From an uncultured bacterium (lineage in GTDB: Bacteria; Pseudomonadota; Gammaproteobacteria; Burkholderiales; Burkholderiaceae_E): a DNA stretch of 64,000 nucleotides. Under the pieces are notes generated by a model, which saw nothing but the letters and a program-made list of their open reading frames with translations, had not been told where the DNA came from and searched no databases. The translations under genes and the position numbers were made by a program. Position 1 is the first letter of the stretch. Each line of letters begins with the position of its first letter. This document shows, one piece after another, positions 58,007-64,000 of this stretch. The DNA lies in NCBI GenBank assembly GCA_903907905.1, contig CAIVPX010000187.1, positions 1 through 64,000 of the forward strand. Direction: 5' to 3'.

Positions 58007-59359
58007 ATGGATATGACCGAACTGGCGCACGCGGCCGGGCATACCACTGAGCAGCCTGAGTCGGACGGCCCGGTGGCCCCGCCCACGCTCGAGGCCAGTG
58101 GTCTGCGGCAGAGCTTCGTGATCGAGCTGCTCCTCAAGCACCTGTACCTGGGGGGCGAGCTGGGCCTCGGCCGGTTGGCCGAGCGAGTCTGCCTACCGGC
58201 GGCGCTGCTGACCCCCATTCTCAAGACGCTTCGTAGTGCGCGTCTGGTCGAGCCTGCCGGGGTGAATCCGGGCGGGGTTGCGTCGGGATGGCGTCTCAGC
58301 GCCACCGGCCGGGCTCGTGCGGCCGAGGCGCTGGAGCGCTGTCGCTACGCGGGTGCCGCACCGGTCACCCTGAACGATTACCGGGATCGGGTGCGACGGC
58401 AGGCGGCCAATGAGGAGGCCATGCCGGACGGTGCGTTGGACTCGGTGCTGCAGGGACTGGCTCTCGACGATGGCATTTGCCAAAGGCTCGGTGCCGCGCT
58501 CAGCTCGACCCGGGGTCTGTATGTCTTCGGCCCGCCGGGGAGCGGCAAGAGCGCGCTGGTCGGTCGGCTCGCGATGGTGTCGCGCGGGACGGTCTGGATT
58601 CCCCACGCTGTGCTGGCAGGTGAGGCGTTGATCCAGGTGTTCGATCCATCGGTCCATCGGCCCGTCGGGCCACAGACTTCCCAGGTTTTCCCCAGCCCCG
58701 CTTCGTGGTCGGAGCCTCTTCCTGCGCTCGATTCCCGGTGGATCGCATGTGAGCGACCCACGGTCCTTGCAGGCTCCCGCTTGAGTAGCGACCAGTTCGA
58801 TCTCCAGTCGGGGACGATCTCAGGCGCATCCGTGGCGCCCATTCATCTCAAGGCCAACAACGGTGTGCTGGTGGTCGACGACCTTGGCCGGCAGCGCGAG
58901 CCGGTCGGGCAACTCCTGCGGCGTATCGTGATGCCACTCGAGCGCGGGAGCGACCTCTTGCGTGCCCGTCAGGGCGATCCCGTCGAGGTGCCTGTGATGT
59001 ACAGGCTGGTCCTGGCGTCCACGCTTGAACCATCAGGGTTGGACGACGCGGGCCTGATTCGTCGACTCGGCTATCCGATCCCGCTGGGCCCGCTGGATGC
59101 GTCGGTCTACCGCCGCTTGCTCGTCGAGACGAGCGCGGCATGCGGTGTTCAGTGTGACCCGGGTGCGGCGGACTACCTGATCGACCATCTGCATCGGCAA
59201 ACCGGCGTTCCCATGCTGGCAGCGTACCCGCGTGAACTCGTCGCGCGTATTTGTGAGCGAGCGCTTTGGCTGCGCAAGTCGCCGGCGCTTGATTCCGAGG
59301 CGCTTGAGTGGGCCTGGGATGCAGTCCTGGGTCACCAAATGAAGGGGGGGGCGTCATGA
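58007..59359 (+). CDS. Unfamiliar P-loop ATPase with N-terminal winged-helix-like domain, in the tad operon
   Basis: The 450-residue soluble protein has an N-terminal part (about 30-110) with a winged-helix pattern (LLLKHLYLGGELGLGRLAERVCLPAALLTPILKTLRSARLVEPAG). An ATPase domain follows: GLYVFGPPGSGKSALVGRLAMVSRG (Walker A, near residue 170) and NNGVLVVDDLGRQREP (Walker B, near 285), then arginine-containing helices resembling an AAA+ lid. It is not CpaE or CpaF, both of which are present separately. It sits between cpaA and cpaB with ATGA coupling to cpaB. A role as a pilus-assembly chaperone or regulator is inference. Confidence 0.8.
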   Translation: MDMTELAHAAGHTTEQPESDGPVAPPTLEASGLRQSFVIELLLKHLYLGGELGLGRLAERVCLPAALLTPILKTLRSARLVEPAGVNPGGVASGWRLSATGRARAAEALERCRYAGAAPVTLNDYRDRVRRQAANEEAMPDGALDSVLQGLALDDGICQRLGAALSSTRGLYVFGPPGSGKSALVGRLAMVSRGTVWIPHAVLAGEALIQVFDPSVHRPVGPQTSQVFPSPASWSEPLPALDSRWIACERPTVLAGSRLSSDQFDLQSGTISGASVAPIHLKANNGVLVVDDLGRQREPVGQLLRRIVMPLERGSDLLRARQGDPVEVPVMYRLVLASTLEPSGLDDAGLIRRLGYPIPLGPLDASVYRRLLVETSAACGVQCDPGAADYLIDHLHRQTGVPMLAAYPRELVARICERALWLRKSPALDSEALEWAWDAVLGHQMKGGAS

Positions 59360-60237
59360 GAAGCAGACAGGCGTGGACGATGCTGGTTTTGTCGGTGATG
59401 GCCGGCGGCGCCGCGACGGTTCTGGCTGCGGGGTGGCTGGGTGAGCGCTCTTCAGCGGCTATGGTCCCCGTCGTGGTGGCCTCGCGTGATGTCGAGGCTG
59501 GACAGCAAATTGACGCGGCCATGCTGCAGGCCGTGAACTGGCCGCGGGATGCCCGCTTGCAGGGCAGCTTCGCCGAGCCGGGCGAGTTGGGTGGGCGCGT
59601 GCTGAGGACGGCCTTGGCACGGGGAGAGCCTGTGCTCGAGGCCAAGCTTGCGCCAGCGGGTACGCGGGGCGGGCTATCTGCGGTGATCGAACCCGGGCGT
59701 CGCGCGATCACAGTCAAGGTCAATGAGGTCGTGGGCGTCGCCGGCTTCGCGCTGCCTGGCAACTATGTCGACGTGCTGCTCAGCACCCAGGACGACAGTG
59801 CGAATGCTCAAATGGTGTCGCGCATCGTGCTCGAGCGCATCCTGGTCCTCGCGGTTGCCCAGGAGGCGGGGCGCGACGAAACGCGTCCTAAGGTCGTGAG
59901 CGCGGTGACGCTTGAAGTCACGCCGCAGCAGGCCGAGCGTCTTGATCTGGCGCGCAACGTCGGTCAACTGTCCTTGGTGCTGCGCAATCAGATCGACCGC
60001 TCGGTGGTGGCAGGCGGGGGCATCTCAAAGGCTGACCTACTGCGTGCGGCGGGGTCGGAGCCCGCGGCACGAGCCCTGGTGGCGGCGCCTCGCGCCACCG
60101 TACGAAGCTCGACGGGCGGCGAGCCTGCACGACCGGCAAGCCCCGCTGAGCCCACGCTGACGCAGGTCGAAATCATTCGCGGTGTGCTCAAGTCGAGTGC
60201 CGCATTCGAAGAGGGGAGCAGGCTTCATGCAAGGTGA
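59356..60237 (+). CDS. cpaB: Flp pilus assembly protein CpaB/RcpC
   Basis: The 293-residue protein has an N-terminal membrane anchor (WTMLVLSVMAGGAATVLAAGWLG). A SAF domain follows (MVPVVVASRDVEAGQQIDAAMLQAVNWP), then ITVKVNEVVGVAGFALPGNYVDVLLS, typical of CpaB, and a C-terminal low-complexity region. It is proposed to act in the periplasm with the secretin. ATG 59356 overlaps the preceding stop and its end overlaps cpaC by 11 bases. Confidence 0.93.
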   Translation: MRSRQAWTMLVLSVMAGGAATVLAAGWLGERSSAAMVPVVVASRDVEAGQQIDAAMLQAVNWPRDARLQGSFAEPGELGGRVLRTALARGEPVLEAKLAPAGTRGGLSAVIEPGRRAITVKVNEVVGVAGFALPGNYVDVLLSTQDDSANAQMVSRIVLERILVLAVAQEAGRDETRPKVVSAVTLEVTPQQAERLDLARNVGQLSLVLRNQIDRSVVAGGGISKADLLRAAGSEPAARALVAAPRATVRSSTGGEPARPASPAEPTLTQVEIIRGVLKSSAAFEEGSRLHAR

Positions 60238-61804
60238 TGGATTGTCGAGACGGCGCGCCCTTGCGTCCTTGATGGCGTTGGGGCTGCCTGTGGCGGGACC
60301 CTGGGTGCCGCACGCGCAGGCCCAGTCGCTGGCCGCACCGAGCGCCGACGGCGATGCATCGGCGCCCACTGCCTTGGCCGCGATCGGACCCGCCCTGCCT
60401 CTGGTGGTTGGAAAGTCCACGCTGTTTCGTTTGGAGGCGGCGATCGAGCGGATATCGGTGGGCAACCCTGCCGTCGCCGATGTGACCCTGGTCAGCCCGC
60501 GCGAGTTGTATCTCCTTGGCAAGACTTTCGGGTCGACCAACCTGATCGTCTGGCGTCGGGGCGGGGGCACGACGATGTTCGATGTCACCGTCAACCTGGA
60601 TACGGCCACACTGCAGTCGCGCCTTCGGCAACTGTTGCCGGGCGAGCGCGGCATCGAGGTGCACTCGGCAGCCGACTCGGTGGTGCTGACGGGCGTGGTC
60701 TCCAGTGCGATGCGTGCCGAGCAGGCTGCCGCGATTGCCGATGCCTTCGTCCGCAGTCTGGGCCGCGGGTTGGTGGCGCCCGTGGTGGCCGGCGAGGGTC
60801 GCGTCGCGGCCGGGCAGGCGATCCCGGTCTCGTGGGCCACCGGCGCGACGCCGGCCGATTCGAGCCTGCGGCCGCGAGTGGTCAACCTGCTGCAAGTGGA
60901 GCAGGCCCAACAGGTCATGCTCGAGGTGAAGGTTGCAGAAGTCTCCAAGACCCTGCTCGATCAGTTGGGCGTACGGATGGATGCCGCCCGCACCAACGGG
61001 GATTGGCGCTACAGCGTGCTCAGTCAATTTCTGTCGGGCTCTGCAGGCCTGCTCGGCATTGCATCGGCCAGCGGCAATCAGTTGCGCATCGACGCCGAAA
61101 AGCGCGATGGCCTCATCAAGGTGCTGGCCGAACCCAACATCGTGTCGATCAGCGGTCAGGAGGCCAGCTTTCTCGCGGGAGGCAAGATCTTCATCCCGGT
61201 GGCAAGAGCCAATGCAGCGACCGGGGCGAACACCATCACCCTGGAGGAAAAGGAGTTCGGGATAGGGCTCAAGTTCACGCCCACCGTGCTCGATGGCGGG
61301 CGTATTCATCTTAGGGTGGCGCCCGAGGTGTCAGAGTTATCCCAGACCGGGTCGCCCTTCGTGACCGCAGGCGGGACGACGTCGATCCTGCCCAGTTTCA
61401 CCACCCGCCGTGCGCAGACAACGGTCCAGTTGATGGATGGTCAAAGCCTTGCGATCGCCGGCCTGATCCGCAGCAACCTGAACGAGAGCATCAAGCGCCT
61501 GCCATGGATCGGTGACATCCCCATTCTGGGCGCGCTCTTTCGAAGCGCGGAGTTCCAGGCCGATCAGACCGAGTTGATGTTCGTTGTCACGCCACGTTTG
61601 GTCAGCGCGGTGGGGGGGGCACCGACCTTGCCCACGGATACGTTCGTGCCACCTAACCGGTCCGAGTTCTTTCTCGAGGGGCGGCTGGAAGGCAGCGGTC
61701 ATCCTGAGTTGCCTGCGGGTCGCCGGGGGCGTATCGAGCAGCGATCCGAACCGGCTGGGAGCGCAATGCCGGCGGATGTGGGCGCGGGTTTTCGCCTTGA
61801 GTGA
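60227..61804 (+). CDS. cpaC: Type II/IV secretin CpaC/RcpA of the Tad pilus
   Basis: A 525-residue outer membrane secretin. A signal sequence with SRRRALASL and hydrophobic core LMALGLPVAGPW is followed by the BON/N0 region (LVVGKSTLFRLEAAIERISVGNPAVADV), N1-like segments and the secretin core (LSQFLSGSAGLLGIASASGNQLRIDA; LAEPNIVSISGQEASFLAGGKIFIPV; SIKRLPWIGDIPILGALFRS). A short C-terminal tail follows. The start at 60227 lies 11 bases inside cpaB. Confidence 0.94.
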   Translation: MQGDGLSRRRALASLMALGLPVAGPWVPHAQAQSLAAPSADGDASAPTALAAIGPALPLVVGKSTLFRLEAAIERISVGNPAVADVTLVSPRELYLLGKTFGSTNLIVWRRGGGTTMFDVTVNLDTATLQSRLRQLLPGERGIEVHSAADSVVLTGVVSSAMRAEQAAAIADAFVRSLGRGLVAPVVAGEGRVAAGQAIPVSWATGATPADSSLRPRVVNLLQVEQAQQVMLEVKVAEVSKTLLDQLGVRMDAARTNGDWRYSVLSQFLSGSAGLLGIASASGNQLRIDAEKRDGLIKVLAEPNIVSISGQEASFLAGGKIFIPVARANAATGANTITLEEKEFGIGLKFTPTVLDGGRIHLRVAPEVSELSQTGSPFVTAGGTTSILPSFTTRRAQTTVQLMDGQSLAIAGLIRSNLNESIKRLPWIGDIPILGALFRSAEFQADQTELMFVVTPRLVSAVGGAPTLPTDTFVPPNRSEFFLEGRLEGSGHPELPAGRRGRIEQRSEPAGSAMPADVGAGFRLE

Positions 61805-61816
61805 CGGAGGGGGCAG

Positions 61817-62110
61817 ATGATGAACAGAGCACAATTTTTCGGTCTGGTGGTGGCGGCGGCCCTGAGCGGGTGCACCGCGATCGAAGGCGCACACTCGGGC
61901 GCGGCGCCTCGCACGCTCGAGGCCTTTGGCGACGCCGTTCGTGAGGCTCGGTCGCGTCAGGTGATCGACCCTCACGCCGGCGTCGGACAGTTCCCTGTCG
62001 TCGGCATCGATGGCCAGGCGGCGGTCAGCGCCTGGCGTCGCTATCAGGAAAGCTTCCGTGAACCGCCGCCCGCCTTTGAGGTCATGGGCATCGGTGGCAC
62101 GACGCGCTGA
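61817..62110 (+). CDS. Small lipoprotein in the tad operon
   Basis: A 97-residue protein with a lipobox (LVVAAALSGC, Cys at position 19), so it is probably anchored in the outer membrane. No known domain is recognised; it has conserved-looking stretches VIDPHAGVGQF and AAVSAWRRYQESF. By position it could correspond to CpaD/TadD-like accessory lipoproteins but is shorter than CpaD. GGAGGGGGCAG precedes the ATG. Confidence 0.75.
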   Translation: MMNRAQFFGLVVAAALSGCTAIEGAHSGAAPRTLEAFGDAVREARSRQVIDPHAGVGQFPVVGIDGQAAVSAWRRYQESFREPPPAFEVMGIGGTTR

Positions 62111-62202
62111 GTGATCCGCGGCAGGCGGCGTCAACCCCGTCTGCTTCACGCTGGTCAGTTGCATCGCTTGCTGCGGCAAGTTTCCCGGGAGAGGCTTCTT
62201 CA

Positions 62203-63387
62203 ATGTCGATCAGGATCAGTGTCATCGGGCCCGATGCCCAGCGAATCGCAGACATTTCTTCGGCCCTGCCTGCGGCGTCCGATTCGCTGGCGCTGAAGAC
62301 CGCTACGGGCGGTATCGTCGAGGCGGCGGCCGAGATCGAGCGCGACCAGCCTGATTTGCTGGTCATTGAATCACCACGTGTCGCAGACGGTGATCTGGCC
62401 TTGCTCGAGTCATCCCTACTGACTGCGCCAAAAACTACGGCGCTCCTTCTGGCACCCGAGCACTCGAGCGAGTTTCTACTCAAGGCCATGCGCGCCGGCG
62501 TTCGTGAGGTCATCCCGACACCGCTCGTCAACGGCGAGCTCGCGGCGGCGCTCGGTCGCCAGCTCGAGCGTCTGGGCCTGCAACGGTTCGCGTCGCCCGC
62601 GGCGCGGGTGATCGCCTTTGTACCGGCCAAGGGCGGCAGTGGGGCCACCTTTCTGGCCAGCAGTCTGGCGGTGGAACTGGCCTCGCGTGGCATGCGGACC
62701 CTTCTGACCGATTTGAATGTGCCGTTCGGAGATGCCGCGTTGTATCTGACGGAAGCGCGGCCCACTGCCACGCTGGCCGATCTGGCGCGACAACTCGCCC
62801 GGCTCGATGCGACGCTGCTTGATTCAGCAAGCCTCTCGATCTCGGATGATCTGGCCCTCCTGGCCGCGCCCGATTCGGTCGAACGCTATGCCGATGTGAC
62901 GGCGGAGGCGATTGACCGGATCCTCACGGTCGCCAGGTCCCGCTACCGTTTCGTGATCCTGGATGCAGGTCGTGGCATTGACCCGGTCACGATTCGCGGG
63001 TTGGATCGTGCAGACGAGATTCTGCTGGTCGCTCAGGCCTCGATCCCCTACCTGCATGCGGCCAGGCGCCTGATCGAGCTTTTTTCGGGGCTCGGCTACG
63101 ACAAGGGCAAGCTTCGTCTGGTGCTCAATCGACACGAGCGCGGCGCCGAGATCAGCCCGGCCGATGCGGCTCGCACGCTGGGCATCGAGCTTGCACACCT
63201 CATTCCGAACAGTTATCGGTCGGTGGCCTGGGCGGTCAATCATGGCCAGCCCATCCAGGAGTCGGCCCCGCGCGATGCGGTGACTCGTGCGATCGCCCAG
63301 ATGGCGGGGCGACTCATGTCCAAGGGACCCGGGGAGCCAGGGGCGGGCCCTGGCGGTTCAGGTGGTCGCCGCGGTCTTTGGCACTGA
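62203..63387 (+). CDS. cpaE: Tad pilus localisation ATPase CpaE/TadZ
   Basis: The 394-residue protein has an N-terminal atypical receiver domain (residues 1-120) followed by a ParA/MinD-like ATPase. The P-loop is KGGSGAT: the usual KGGxGK(T/S) Lys is replaced by Ala, as occurs in many TadZ proteins. FVILDAGRGIDPVTI resembles the Walker B region. It is expected to position the Tad machinery at the pole. The gene begins 92 bases after the lipoprotein gene, and a good ribosome-binding site is lacking. Confidence 0.93.
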   Translation: MSIRISVIGPDAQRIADISSALPAASDSLALKTATGGIVEAAAEIERDQPDLLVIESPRVADGDLALLESSLLTAPKTTALLLAPEHSSEFLLKAMRAGVREVIPTPLVNGELAAALGRQLERLGLQRFASPAARVIAFVPAKGGSGATFLASSLAVELASRGMRTLLTDLNVPFGDAALYLTEARPTATLADLARQLARLDATLLDSASLSISDDLALLAAPDSVERYADVTAEAIDRILTVARSRYRFVILDAGRGIDPVTIRGLDRADEILLVAQASIPYLHAARRLIELFSGLGYDKGKLRLVLNRHERGAEISPADAARTLGIELAHLIPNSYRSVAWAVNHGQPIQESAPRDAVTRAIAQMAGRLMSKGPGEPGAGPGGSGGRRGLWH

Positions 63388-63417
63388 TCGGATCCATGGA
63401 TGGTCAAGGAGGGTTTG

Positions 63418-64000
63418 ATGTCGATTCGAGACAGATTGCCGGAGTTGAGAACGGTCGGGGGGGCGGTACCGGGCTCCGCCGGCGGACTGCCGGGGGATGA
63501 TCTTCGGGCAAGCACGAGCGCTTCGCAGGCCTATCAGGCGCTTCGCGCCGAACTGCATCGGCAATTGCTTGACCGAGCCGACCTCGGGATCATGGCCAAC
63601 CTGCCGGCCGAGCGCTTGCGCGAGGATCTTCGGCAGACGATCGAGCGGCTGATCAGCGAATCCGGTGGCGTCCTCAACGCTCTCGAGCGGCGGCAGATGG
63701 TGATCGATATCCAGAACGAGGTGATGGGCCTTGGCCCGCTCGAGCCCTTGCTGGCTGACGCCGGTGTCTCCGACATTCTGGTCAATTCCGCGCAGCAGGT
63801 CTTTGTCGAGCGGTCCGGGCGCCTCGAGCCCGCTGACGTGCGCTTCGACAGTGACCAGCACCTCCTGCGGCTGATCGACCGGATCGTGTCGCGAGTGGGT
63901 CGCCGCATCGATGAGTCGAGCCCGATGGTCGACGCCCGTCTGGCCGATGGGTCGCGCGTCAACGCCATCATTCCGCCGCTCGCGATTGATGGCCCCTGTC
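63418..64000 (+). CDS. cpaF: Tad secretion ATPase CpaF/TadA (partial, runs off the window)
   Basis: The first 194 codons are visible. MSIRDRLPELRTVGG is followed by a variable region and then MVIDIQNEVMGLGPLEPLLADAGVSDILVNSAQQVFVERSGRLE and VSRVGRRIDESSPMVDARLADGSRVNAII, the N-terminal domain of the TadA/VirB11-type hexameric ATPase. The P-loop and catalytic region lie beyond the window. AAGGAGGG stands 3 bases before ATG 63418. Confidence 0.93.
   Translation, partial: MSIRDRLPELRTVGGAVPGSAGGLPGDDLRASTSASQAYQALRAELHRQLLDRADLGIMANLPAERLREDLRQTIERLISESGGVLNALERRQMVIDIQNEVMGLGPLEPLLADAGVSDILVNSAQQVFVERSGRLEPADVRFDSDQHLLRLIDRIVSRVGRRIDESSPMVDARLADGSRVNAIIPPLAIDGPC

Overview
The window is a GC-rich bacterial chromosome segment that looks like a member of the Burkholderiales (Betaproteobacteria). 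The evidence is gene content and order: scpB-rluB-rimP-nusA-infB-rbfA-truB-typA, rpsF-priB-rpsR-rplI-dnaB, aminotransferase-hom-thrC-(transporter)-moeA-moaD-moaE-...-clpB, a DUF3460 gene next to scpA, a phasin, and a paired aat/bpt N-degron operon. No taxon below order can be assigned from the sequence alone. Almost all of the window is ordinary, tightly packed chromosomal coding sequence.

Layout. 1-8.4 kb: tail of an unidentified gene, an AEC-family carrier, then a run of a beta-propeller protein, a deacetylase-like protein, a fatty-acid-hydroxylase-type membrane protein, a CinA/MoaB-like protein and a fused indolepyruvate ferredoxin oxidoreductase. 8.4-13 kb: phasin, DMT exporter, thioesterase, nitroreductase, D-Ala-D-Ala carboxypeptidase. 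18.3-13.0 kb (minus): Nudix-aat-bpt-pyrD-radical SAM-iclR, with mostly overlapping genes. 18.5-30 kb (plus): initiator tRNA-Met, scpB, rluB, then the rimP-nusA-infB-rbfA-truB-typA block. The rimP block is preceded by a promoter, a foldable three-way-junction leader and an intrinsic terminator. 30-38 kb: Lys/Ala-rich SWIB protein, LysR regulator, AsmA-like protein, host-attachment-type protein, yaaA, murB, scpA, DUF3460. 38.5-44.4 kb: rpsF-priB-rpsR-rplI-dnaB, PIN-PhoH ATPase, bcp, Mth938-like protein. 44.5-51.9 kb: aminotransferase, hom, thrC (interrupted by an in-frame TAG), EamA transporter, moeA-moaD-moaE, crcB.

51.9-52.8 kb is the only long gene-free stretch. It is a nest of tandem and inverted repeats with about 149-bp arms that each contain a terminator-like hairpin. 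It lies between convergent crcB and an Old-Yellow-Enzyme gene. clpB follows with a heat-shock-like promoter. From 56.9 kb to the end runs a Tad/Flp type IVb pilus locus: two tandem flp pilins, the cpaA/tadV prepilin peptidase, an unfamiliar winged-helix/P-loop ATPase, cpaB, cpaC secretin, a small lipoprotein, cpaE/tadZ and the start of cpaF/tadA, which runs off the window.

Most noteworthy: (1) the nested repeat element at 51,881-52,660; (2) the structured rimP-operon leader with a possible switch into the terminator; (3) the amber codon in thrC followed directly by ATG; (4) the ATPase embedded in the tad operon. No CRISPR array, prophage, transposase, integrase or recognisable defence system was seen.
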